A stretch of DNA of 13,868 nucleotides from Candidatus Bathyarchaeota archaeon. Lineage in GTDB: Archaea > Thermoproteota > Bathyarchaeia > TCS64. Shown piece by piece: positions 6,044 to 12,546 of the stretch (positions are counted from its first letter, which is position 1; every line of letters begins with the position of its first letter). Under the pieces are notes generated by a model. That model worked only from the letters and a program-made list of their open reading frames with translations. It had not been told where the DNA came from and did not search any database. The DNA is taken from positions 1 to 13,868 of the forward strand of contig DUKA01000117.1 of assembly GCA_013329615.1 (NCBI GenBank), given 5' to 3'. The position numbers were made by a program, and so were the translations under genes.

Positions 6044-7588
6044 ATGTCCACGGGCAACATATACGAGACCATCACCGAGATAGCGAAGAGGCGCGGCTTC
6101 TTCTGGCCGAGCTTCGAGATATACGGAAACATTGCGGGCTTCACGACGTACGGTGACGTGGGCGTCAAGCTCAAGCGCAACATTGAGGCCCAGTGGAGGG
6201 AATCCTTCGTCCGGAGGCAGGGCTTCTTCGAGATAGAGGACCCCATCGTCAACTCCTCGAAGGTCTTCGAGGCGAGCGGCCACCTAGCCAACTTCAAGGA
6301 GTATGCCGCGTCCTGCAGCCAGTGTGGCCGCGGCTTCCGCGCCGACCACCTCATCGAGGAGAAGACGGGCATGGAGCACGTCGAGGCGCAGGGCGGGGAC
6401 GCCATCAAGAGGCTGCTGGTCGAGAACAACATCAAGTGCCCCGTCTGCGGCGGCGCCCTCAAGGAGCCGACCCTCGTGTTGACCATGTTCCAGACCCAGA
6501 TCGGCGCCACTGGCACCGAGGTCGGCTACATGCGCCCCGAGGCCGCGCAGGGCATGTTCACCAACTTCAAGCGCTGCTACCAGGCCAACAGGGAGCGCAT
6601 CCCCTTCGCCATAAGCCAGCAGGGCAAGGTCCTGCGCAACGAAGTCAGCCCACGCAGGGGTATGCACAGGCTACGCGAGTTCACAATCATGGAGTTGGAG
6701 CTGTTCTTCGACCCGCAGAATCCCGCGTGCCCGTGGTTCAAGGATGTCGAGGAGGAGAAGGTGCGCCTCTACACTGAGGAGATGGAGGAGAAGGGCGCCA
6801 AGGAGCCGCTCGAGATCACGATCAAGGAGGCGGTGGCCAAGGGGCTCGTCATCACGGAGTGGCAGGGCTACTTCATGGGGGTCGGCAAGCGCTTCATGCA
6901 GAGCCTCGGCGTCCCGCCCGAGAGGCAGCAGTTCCGCGCCCACCTGCCGCAGGAGCGCAGCCACTACAGCAGCCAGACATTCGACCACGAAGTCTACACC
7001 AAGAGCTGGGGCTGGATAGAGGTCGCCGGCCACGCCAACAGGACGGACTACGACCTCAAGGCGCACCAGAAGGGCAGCGGCGTCGACATGTCGGTGCTCC
7101 GCAAGGACGGCACACGGTTCATCCCGCACGTAATCGAGCCGTCATACGGCGCAGACAGGCTCATGTTCGTCGCCATGGAGACCGCCTACGAGCTGCGTGA
7201 GACGGCGAAGGAGAAGAGGACTATATTCCGCTTCCCCCGTAACCTCGCACCGTATCAGGTCTCGGTGCAGCCCCTCGTCACGAAGGACGGGCTCCCCGAG
7301 AAGGCGATGACTGTCTACGATACGGTACTTGCCGAGGGCTACAGGGCTGTATTCGACGACGGCGGCAGCATAGGGCGCCGCTACGCGCGCCAGGACGAGA
7401 TCGGCACACCCCTCGCCGTCACCATCGACTACACGACGATGGAGAAGGGCATAATTACCATACGCGAGAGGGACAGCTGGGAGCAGGTCACCGTGCACGT
7501 CGACGAGCTACCTGCGAGGCTCCACGCCTACTTCAGGGGCGCGGAGTTCAGGAGCCTGGGGCAGCTGGTCGTGCGCGGCGCAGAGTAA
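6044..7588 (+). CDS. glyS: Glycyl-tRNA synthetase, archaeal/eukaryotic alpha2 type
   Basis: Charges tRNA-Gly. The 514-residue protein has class II architecture: N-terminal catalytic start YETITEIAKRRGFFWPSFEIYG; an inserted zinc-binding region with Cys91/Cys94 (CSQC) and Cys132/Cys135 (CPVC); motif 2 around GKVLRNEVSPRRGMHRLREF (residues 194-213) with Arg198 and Glu200; the glycine-pocket block GWIEVAGHANRTDYDL (323-338); motif 3 EPSYGADRLMF (365-375) with Arg372; and a C-terminal anticodon-binding domain from LAPYQVSVQPLV to the end with DDGGSIGRRYARQDEIGTP. It is somewhat shorter than many archaeal homologues but has no missing domain. The ATG at 6044 has no strong Shine-Dalgarno site. Its last 41 bases overlap the convergent CooT-like gene. 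Confidence 0.97.
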   Translation: MSTGNIYETITEIAKRRGFFWPSFEIYGNIAGFTTYGDVGVKLKRNIEAQWRESFVRRQGFFEIEDPIVNSSKVFEASGHLANFKEYAASCSQCGRGFRADHLIEEKTGMEHVEAQGGDAIKRLLVENNIKCPVCGGALKEPTLVLTMFQTQIGATGTEVGYMRPEAAQGMFTNFKRCYQANRERIPFAISQQGKVLRNEVSPRRGMHRLREFTIMELELFFDPQNPACPWFKDVEEEKVRLYTEEMEEKGAKEPLEITIKEAVAKGLVITEWQGYFMGVGKRFMQSLGVPPERQQFRAHLPQERSHYSSQTFDHEVYTKSWGWIEVAGHANRTDYDLKAHQKGSGVDMSVLRKDGTRFIPHVIEPSYGADRLMFVAMETAYELRETAKEKRTIFRFPRNLAPYQVSVQPLVTKDGLPEKAMTVYDTVLAEGYRAVFDDGGSIGRRYARQDEIGTPLAVTIDYTTMEKGIITIRERDSWEQVTVHVDELPARLHAYFRGAEFRSLGQLVVRGAE

Positions 7589-7745
7589 CGTAGCCCGCCA
7601 CACCCTCCACCTCGGCGATGTACACGCCGTCGATAACCTTGGAGACGCCCTTGTCGTCCTTCAGGGCAACACCCTCTGGGGTGCCCTTGACGAGCCTCAC
7701 CTTCTCCATGAAAAGCTCCTTCTCGAGGTAGACGCGGAACAGCAT
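7548..7745 (-). CDS. Small CooT/COG1532-like protein
   Basis: A 65-residue protein. The pattern FRVYLEKELFMEKVRLVKGTPEGVALKDD... then VYIAEVEG resembles the small beta-rich CooT/COG1532 proteins (PF10133, once annotated as predicted RNA-binding), whose core reads roughly VYL..EELxMEDVxxVxxEGxxVxLxD..G..K.v.G.I.EI. The Ni-binding Cys2 of bona fide CooT is absent: here the protein begins Met-Leu-Phe. It is 48 bases downstream of the COG1058 gene on the same strand, so probably co-transcribed. Its 3' end runs 41 bases into the end of glyS. The family match is from memory of a short motif and moderate; the role is unknown. Confidence 0.5.
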   Translation of the reverse strand: MLFRVYLEKELFMEKVRLVKGTPEGVALKDDKGVSKVIDGVYIAEVEGVAGYVTLRRARPAAPGS

Positions 7746-7793
7746 GTCGACTCGGCTGAGAAGGGGTCCTTGGGGCTGTAAAACGTTTCGGGG

Positions 7794-8609
7794 CTATATG
7801 CGGCGTATGGTTCCGCCGCCGGCCGCATCCATTCGGCGCCTGTAATCCTCCATGAAGGCGGTCATCTTCTCATCCGCCTCGCCCGCCGTGTTGCCCTGGA
7901 CGACTATGTCGACCTTTATCTCCTTGACCTTGCTCCGCTCCTCCTCCGCCTCGGGGGGCGTCGCGGCGTTCTTTATGTATACCTCGGGGTAGTCCTTCTG
8001 GAGCTGCGTGTAGAGGGGGAAGAAGTCTTTCCACACCATGGATACGCCGTAGGTGTGGCCTAGGAGCTTGTGCTTCGCCTCTACTTCGAGGATGGGGGCG
8101 ATGTGCTCGTCGAACATGCCCTGCATCTCCTGGGGGACGCCGGGGAGGGTGAAGATGAGTTTGCCCATGTGCAGTAGCTTCATGCCCACGCTCATGCCGA
8201 CGTGGTTCTGGACGGCCTCAGAGCCCTCAAGGATGCGGGCCATGCGTGCCCCGCGCTTCAGGTCGCTGCCGCGGCGCTCGTATATCTCCTTGATCTTCTG
8301 GAAGCCTACGGGGTCCGTCGTGACAGCCTTGCTCAGGGCGCGCCCTATGGCGTCGACGGTGAAGTCGTCCTCGCTTGGGCCGAGGCCGCCGGTGAATATG
8401 ATGATCTCCGCGTCCCTGTCGAGGGCGCCGTTGAGGGCGTCCCTCACGTCGTCGTAGTCGTCGCCAACCATGGTGACGCGGCGGAGCTCCGCCCCTATCT
8501 CGGCGAGGCGCTTCGCCAGCCAGTTGCTGTTCGTGTCGAGTATCCTGCCGTAGATGAGTTCGTCGCCCGTGGCTATGATCTCGACGCGTGGACTCCCTTT
8601 ATGCTTCAC
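7794..8609 (-). CDS. Molybdopterin-binding-fold protein, CinA N-terminal / COG1058 type
   Basis: A 271-residue protein starting with GTG at 8609. The MoaB/MogA-like fold is shown by VEIIATGDELIYGRILDTNSNWLAKRL (residues 9-35, with Gly15-Asp16-Glu17), IIIFTGGLGPSEDDFTVDAIGRAL (69-92), the nucleotide-handling loop of the family, and LPGVPQEMQGMFDE (155-168). This COG1058 family includes archaeal stand-alone CinA N-domains, often named NMN-deamidase-related or competence/damage-inducible protein. The reaction is not settled, and the C-terminal deamidase domain of bacterial CinA is absent. The C-terminal 80 residues correspond to the archaeal KH-like extension region. A minus-strand TATA box about 27 bases upstream of the GTG implies a leaderless message. 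The CooT-like gene follows after 48 bases. Confidence 0.88.
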   Translation of the reverse strand: MKHKGSPRVEIIATGDELIYGRILDTNSNWLAKRLAEIGAELRRVTMVGDDYDDVRDALNGALDRDAEIIIFTGGLGPSEDDFTVDAIGRALSKAVTTDPVGFQKIKEIYERRGSDLKRGARMARILEGSEAVQNHVGMSVGMKLLHMGKLIFTLPGVPQEMQGMFDEHIAPILEVEAKHKLLGHTYGVSMVWKDFFPLYTQLQKDYPEVYIKNAATPPEAEEERSKVKEIKVDIVVQGNTAGEADEKMTAFMEDYRRRMDAAGGGTIRRI

Positions 8610-8632
8610 AGCGGAAGAGGGAGCCGCCCACC

Positions 8633-8641
8633 CTTATATGG
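8633..8641 (-). promoter_or_regulatory. TATA box of the COG1058 gene
   Basis: On the minus strand this reads CCATATAAG, centred about 27 bases before the GTG at 8609. The start site should coincide with the start codon, giving a leaderless mRNA. No Shine-Dalgarno site is present. Confidence 0.6.
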
Positions 8642-8664
8642 CCTACCGTGCCTTGGCGGGGGTG

Positions 8665-8673
8665 TTTAATATT
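8665..8673 (+). promoter_or_regulatory. TATA box of the FilR1-like regulator
   Basis: TTTAATATT lies about 33 bases before the GTG at 8702 and 42 before the TTG at 8711. It is the only AT-rich element on the plus side of this divergent gap, so the leader would be short. Confidence 0.5.
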
Positions 8674-8701
8674 GATACAACTTTAACTCTTACCCGACCG
8701 G

Positions 8702-9523
8702 GTGCCACCGTTGAGCGGACTCAGCGACCTATTTTTCGAACTCTCCAGCGATAACCGCCTCGACATCCTCGGCAGGCTATGCGGGTCGCCGTCGAAGGTG
8801 TCCAAGCTCGCCGAGGACATGAGGATAACGAACCAAGAGTGCAGCAGGCACATGGTGCGCCTCAGCGAGGCGGGGCTCACAGCCAAGAACGTGGACGGGC
8901 TCTACGCATTGACCCCATACGGGCAGCAGGTGCTGCTCCAGCTCAAGGGCATAGAGTTCACCTCCAGGTACAGGGCGTACTTCAGGGAGCACACGATGAT
9001 GGGCATCCCCGAGTCCTTCGTCGGCAGGATAGGGGAGCTGTCGAACTGCACCCTCGTCGACGACATCATGGTAGTATTCAAGGACATAGAGAGCATGATC
9101 GCCGAGACGCAGGAGTACATGCTCAGGGTGACGGACCGCTACCTGCTCACGACGATGCCGACGACGGAGAAAATGTACCAGAGGGGGGCGTGGCAGCACC
9201 TGATCGATCCCGAGGACATGCCCATCCCGCCCGACTTCGAGCCGGGCCCCATAATAAGGGAGGCCACAAGTAAGCGCCAGTTCCTCGACTGGACGCTCCC
9301 CCGCGTGGATCTGTTCCTCGCCATGAACGAGAAGCGGGTCACATCACTCTCCTTCCCCCTCCTGAACGGCAAGTTCGACTACACGGGCTTCGCCTCGGAT
9401 GACCCCGCCTTCCACAGGTGGTGCAAGGAGCTTTTCGAGCACTACTGGGCGATTGCAAAGCCGAAGACCGGGGGGTGGCTGGGGATGAAGCTTGAGGAGG
9501 CGAGGAAGAGGACGCGCAGATAG
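8702..9523 (+). CDS. Winged-helix transcriptional regulator, FilR1/DUF1724-like
   Basis: A 273-residue protein from GTG 8702; a TTG at 8711 giving MSGLSDLFF is an equally reasonable start. The N-terminal ArsR-like winged helix spans about residues 5-80: LFFELSSDNRLDILGRLCGSPSKVSKLAEDM is the first helices, ITNQECSRHMVRLSEAGL the recognition helix, and DGLYALTPYGQQVL the wing. The C-terminal part (about 120-265) resembles the middle domain of methanogenesis regulatory protein FilR1-like archaeal regulators (PF08350), probably a ligand-sensing domain. The ligand is unknown. It is divergently placed from the COG1058 gene and followed 9 bases later by the beta-propeller gene, suggesting a joint transcript. 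Possible targets are its own divergent promoters; that is inference. Confidence 0.82.
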   Translation: MPPLSGLSDLFFELSSDNRLDILGRLCGSPSKVSKLAEDMRITNQECSRHMVRLSEAGLTAKNVDGLYALTPYGQQVLLQLKGIEFTSRYRAYFREHTMMGIPESFVGRIGELSNCTLVDDIMVVFKDIESMIAETQEYMLRVTDRYLLTTMPTTEKMYQRGAWQHLIDPEDMPIPPDFEPGPIIREATSKRQFLDWTLPRVDLFLAMNEKRVTSLSFPLLNGKFDYTGFASDDPAFHRWCKELFEHYWAIAKPKTGGWLGMKLEEARKRTRR

Positions 9524-9532
9524 GCGGCGCGC

Positions 9533-10468
9533 ATGCGAAAAACTAAATGCCCATGCACGTTATCACCCTACGTGGTTCTCAGACTCGAACGCTACGTCCC
9601 ACTGCCGCAGCACGAGCAGGGGGGATTCGACCACGCCGACGTCTACGAGGCAAACGGATGGGTCTACGTCGCCCACACGGCGCTGGGGACGGTCGACGTC
9701 ATCGACGGAGCCAAGGGGCAGCTGATAAAGTCCATAGGGGGCTGCCCGGAGGGGAGCGGGGTCGTATGTGCACTATCCGACGGGCATATCTTCGCCGCCT
9801 CACGCGGCTCGGGCAAGATACTCGTCATACACGCCTCGAAGGCCACGCTCCTGAAGACCATACAGGTCGGCTCCAAACCGAACGGTTTGGCGTGGGACGA
9901 CGACCACGGGTTGCTGCTCGTCGCCGACGTTGTCGACCTACACGCGAGACTCGTAGACCCCGAGAGGGGTGTCGTTAAGGCCGTGAAGCTCCCAGGGAGG
10001 CCGCGGTGGTGCAGGTACTCTACGTTCCTCGATAAATTCATCATACTGATCAGGGAGCCAGCGGGTTACGTCACCCTCAATCCGCGGAACGGTGAACTCT
10101 CGCCCCTCGTAGCCGTGAAGGCTCTCGGTCCACACGGGGTCGACCTGAGCGCCGACGGGCGCGAGGCGTACATAGCATGCGACGGCGGGGTCGTTGTCGC
10201 CATGGACCTCGAGAAGGGTGCGGAGACGTGCAGGGCGAAGATTCCGGGTGAGCCGGACGTCACTTGGCTGAACGCGCGTAGGAAGTTCCTCTACTGCGCC
10301 CTCACCAAGCCCGGCGTCATAGTGACCATAGACCTCGTGGAGATGAAGGTCGTGCAGCAGGTGAAGACCGAGGAGGGCGCCGGGACATTCGCCTTCGACC
10401 AGTCGCGGCAGAGGCTCTACTCGTTCCTGCCAAATACCTGCCGCGCGGCATCGTTCGTCGAGTCCTAG
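9533..10468 (+). CDS. YVTN/YncE-like beta-propeller protein
   Basis: A 311-residue protein built of about seven short beta-blade repeats. Blade signatures are ANGWVYVAHTALGTVDVIDGAKG, GHIFAASRGSGKILVIHASKA, HGLLLVADVVDLHARLVDPERG, GREAYIACDGGVVVAMDLEKG, KFLYCALTKPGVIVTIDLVEM and RQRLYSFLPNTCRAASF. No signal peptide or membrane helix is seen, so it is probably cytoplasmic, unlike many YVTN proteins. The start is uncertain: ATG 9533 gives a Cys-containing tail MRKTKCPCTLS without family resemblance. GTG 9572 would begin VVLRLERYVPLP and may be correct; a weak AT-rich patch near 9540-9548 would then be the promoter. It has no recognised catalytic residues; the role may be ligand binding or scaffolding. 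It follows the regulator gene closely. Confidence 0.78.
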   Translation: MRKTKCPCTLSPYVVLRLERYVPLPQHEQGGFDHADVYEANGWVYVAHTALGTVDVIDGAKGQLIKSIGGCPEGSGVVCALSDGHIFAASRGSGKILVIHASKATLLKTIQVGSKPNGLAWDDDHGLLLVADVVDLHARLVDPERGVVKAVKLPGRPRWCRYSTFLDKFIILIREPAGYVTLNPRNGELSPLVAVKALGPHGVDLSADGREAYIACDGGVVVAMDLEKGAETCRAKIPGEPDVTWLNARRKFLYCALTKPGVIVTIDLVEMKVVQQVKTEEGAGTFAFDQSRQRLYSFLPNTCRAASFVES

Positions 10469-10488
10469 CCCCGCCTCGGGTGGATTAT

Positions 10489-10498
10489 TTTTATATTA
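10489..10498 (+). promoter_or_regulatory. TATA box of the rubrerythrin-like gene
   Basis: TTTTATATTA lies in the 57-base gap after the propeller gene, centred about 32 bases before the ATG at 10526. The expected start site is only a few bases before the ATG. The T-run at 10488-10492 may also end the upstream transcript. Confidence 0.65.
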
Positions 10499-10525
10499 TG
10501 CGATCATTGACATACCCAGATCGAT

Positions 10526-11002
10526 ATGAGCACCGACGGATGGACGGTCGAAAAGGCGCTGAAGATCGGCGTCACCATGGAGACGGGAGCCTACAACCTC
10601 TACAGCAGCACGGCTAAGAAGGCGAAGAACCCCGGCTCCAAGAAGCTCCTGCAGGAGTTAGCCGGAGACGAGCTGAAGCACAAGGAGTACTTCGAGGCGG
10701 CACTCAAGGACCCTAAGAAGGTGATGAACGAGGCGAAGGGCGGCGACCTCAAGAAGGTGATGGACCTGAAGCTCTCCGACCCCCTCAAGTTGGCGCCTCT
10801 GGGCCACGACGCCTCTTATCAGGACACGCTCATCTTCGCGGCGAAGAGCGAGCAGACCGCCGTCGACTTCTACACGGCGCTCAGCAAGGCGTACTCCGCG
10901 CACCCGCTCGGCAAGATGTGGGGGGAGTTCGCGAGGATGGAGCAGGGGCACAAGCTCAAGATCGAGAAGGAGTACGACGATGTCGTACTCGCCGACAACT
11001 GA
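10526..11002 (+). CDS. Rubrerythrin-like diiron protein without rubredoxin domain
   Basis: A 158-residue four-helix ferritin-like protein. The diiron ligands are all visible: Glu19 in VTMETGAYNLY; Glu49 and His52 in AGDELKHKEYF (an ExxH pair); Glu109 in AAKSEQTAVDFY; and Glu139 with His142 in ARMEQGHKLKIEKEY (second ExxH). Classical rubrerythrins add a C-terminal rubredoxin with two CxxC motifs; this protein has no cysteine at all, so electrons must come from a separate partner. The family detoxifies hydrogen peroxide or handles iron in anaerobes. A single-gene unit with its own TATA box and near-leaderless start. It converges with the UxaA-type large-subunit gene across a 14-base gap. Confidence 0.9.
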   Translation: MSTDGWTVEKALKIGVTMETGAYNLYSSTAKKAKNPGSKKLLQELAGDELKHKEYFEAALKDPKKVMNEAKGGDLKKVMDLKLSDPLKLAPLGHDASYQDTLIFAAKSEQTAVDFYTALSKAYSAHPLGKMWGEFARMEQGHKLKIEKEYDDVVLADN

Positions 11003-11012
11003 TTTTTAAAAA
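11003..11012. terminator. Minimal bidirectional T-run terminator
   Basis: TTTTTAAAAA starts directly after the TGA of the rubrerythrin-like gene. It lies 4 bases beyond the stop of the convergent UxaA-type gene and gives a T5 run on each strand. The placement between two convergent genes fits a shared archaeal terminator. Confidence 0.5.
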
Positions 11013-11016
11013 GGGG

Positions 11017-12192
11017 TTAGCAGTGGCCGAGCAGGTGCTCGGCTGCCCTGTTCCTGCAGAACACTATGTAGTCGCGGTAGCCTAGTGCCTCGGCCTTTGT
11101 CTTCTTGCCGTTTGCGGTCTCGATGATGCTCTTGTAGATGCGGTCGCCGACGCTGTTTAGGCTCTCTGAGCCGTCTAGGATGGTTCCGGCGTTTATGTCC
11201 ATGTTGTCCTCCATCTGCTGGTAGGTGACGGGGTTTCCCGTGATCTTTATGACGGGGGCGATGGCGTGGCCCGTCGTGCTGCCCTGTCCACTTGTGAAGC
11301 AGACGACCTGCGCCCCGGCGGCGACCATGTGGGTGACCGAGGGCACGTCCCACCCGGTGCCGTCTTGCAGCCAGAGCCCAGATTTCGTGGGGCGGTCGAA
11401 GCGGTCCCAGTTGTCCTGTAGGACGCCCTGTATGGGGCGTGTGCCTCCCTTGCGTATGGCGCCGAGGCTCTTCTCCTCGATCGTGGTCAACCCGCCGTCG
11501 ATGTTTCCGGCGCTCATCCACCTGCTGTCGACGCCCCGCGCCTTGAGGCGCGCCTCGTCCTCGTCTATCATCCTGTAGACGTCGGCGGCGACCTTCTTGT
11601 TCACCGCCCTGCGGGCGAGTATGTGCTGGGTGCCTATCATCTCCTGCGGCTCGCTGAAGATGACGGTGCCGCCCTCGTCGATGAGCTTGTCGCATGCTAC
11701 TCCTACGGCCGGGTTTGCGGCGAGGCCGGATGTGGCGTCGCTGCCCCCGCACTCGACGGCGAGCGTCAACTTGCTCACAGGGAAGGCTTCGGGTCTGTAC
11801 TCGGCGACCTCCTGCGCCCAGCGCTGGAGGATGCGTAACGCCTTCTCCTGCGTCTTGAGGGTGCCCCCCTCCTGCTGGAGGACGAGGGTCTCGACAGGCT
11901 TCCCGCTCGGCCGGACACCGTCGGCGACCATGTCGACGGTTAGGGTCTCGCAGCCGAGGCCGAGGACGAGAACCGCGGCTACGTTCGGGTTCAGCGCTGT
12001 GCCGACGAGGTTGTTGACTATCACGGGGTCCGCGCCGCAGCCGTGGTACTGGGTGACGGCGACTGCGCCGTCGACCTGCGCCGCGATCTTCTTGGCGGGC
12101 TCGAAGCTGCAGTCGATGGGGGCGAGGACAAGCAGGTGGTTGCGTACGCCGACGGATTTGTCGGGGCGCCCATAGCCCATGAATTGGGTCAC
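11017..12192 (-). CDS. UxaA-family dehydratase, large (C-terminal) subunit
   Basis: A 391-residue protein related to the C-terminal part of altronate/galactarate dehydratases and to sulfolactate sulfo-lyase SuyB. These enzymes remove water (or sulfite) from sugar acids with an iron-dependent site. Conserved blocks: GYGRPDKSVGVRNHLLVLAP (6-25), TQYHGCGAD (47-55), VLGLGCETL (77-84), LAVECGGSDATSGLAANPAVG (144-164, the strongest family signature), and further down SPQEMIG-like SEPQEMIGTQH, NIDGGLTTIEEKSLG, and FTSGQGSTTGHAIAPVIKITGNP. The GTG at 12192 overlaps the stop of the small-subunit gene by 4 bases (GTGA); ATG 12180 is an alternative. The open frame continues upstream to 12648 over the next gene, but that part is low-complexity Arg/His-rich and not coding. 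The actual substrate is unknown. Confidence 0.9.
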   Translation of the reverse strand: MTQFMGYGRPDKSVGVRNHLLVLAPIDCSFEPAKKIAAQVDGAVAVTQYHGCGADPVIVNNLVGTALNPNVAAVLVLGLGCETLTVDMVADGVRPSGKPVETLVLQQEGGTLKTQEKALRILQRWAQEVAEYRPEAFPVSKLTLAVECGGSDATSGLAANPAVGVACDKLIDEGGTVIFSEPQEMIGTQHILARRAVNKKVAADVYRMIDEDEARLKARGVDSRWMSAGNIDGGLTTIEEKSLGAIRKGGTRPIQGVLQDNWDRFDRPTKSGLWLQDGTGWDVPSVTHMVAAGAQVVCFTSGQGSTTGHAIAPVIKITGNPVTYQQMEDNMDINAGTILDGSESLNSVGDRIYKSIIETANGKKTKAEALGYRDYIVFCRNRAAEHLLGHC

Positions 12193-12500
12193 AGTATGCC
12201 CGCCTCCTTTCCGCTGGTCGGCATGCGCGCGCTGCCGACGTTGTGGGTGTTGACCCACGCGCCCGCCTTGACCGGCTGCGTGGCGATGCCTATGATCTCG
12301 CCGTATTTGACTATGTTTTCTCCCTTCTTGATGGGCTTGATGGCGAGCTTGTGACCGAAGGGTATCAACTCGGCGACCTTGGGTCTGAGTATCACGGCGC
12401 CGTCGGGGCTGGTGACCTCGAGAGCCTCCCCGGCCTCGACCTCGCTCGTCGTCGTGGCGATGTTGTCCTTCTCGTCTATCTGTATCGCCTTCTTGACCAT
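12189..12500 (-). CDS. UxaA-family dehydratase, small SAF-domain subunit
   Basis: A 103-residue protein equivalent to the N-terminal SAF domain that is fused to the catalytic part in bacterial UxaA, and separate in SuyA-type and many archaeal systems. Typical segments are AIQIDEKDNIATTTSEVEAGE (5-25), LIPFGHKLAIKPIKKGENIVKYGEIIGIAT (45-74) containing the conserved HK-A and KYG..IG motifs, and the end VKAGAWVNTHNVGSAR (77-92) with the WVNTHN signature. It starts with ATG at 12500 and is translationally coupled to the large subunit. The gene begins 42 bases downstream of luxS on the same strand and may share its transcript, although a 13-base operator-like element sits in between. Confidence 0.9.
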   Translation of the reverse strand: MVKKAIQIDEKDNIATTTSEVEAGEALEVTSPDGAVILRPKVAELIPFGHKLAIKPIKKGENIVKYGEIIGIATQPVKAGAWVNTHNVGSARMPTSGKEAGIL

Positions 12501-12533
12501 GTCGAGGTATGTGGCGCGTCGGCGCGTGTAAGG

Positions 12534-12546
12534 TTAACGCCGCTAT
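12534..12546. promoter_or_regulatory. Degenerate operator-like palindrome before the UxaA genes
   Basis: TTAACGCCGCTAT matches 11 of 13 bases of the palindrome TTAACGCCGTTAA, which is found twice at the promoter of the regulator gene at 13409-13801. It lies 34-46 bases before the small-subunit ATG and covers the luxS stop codon. The link to the regulator is inference; such a match could also occur by chance. Confidence 0.3.
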
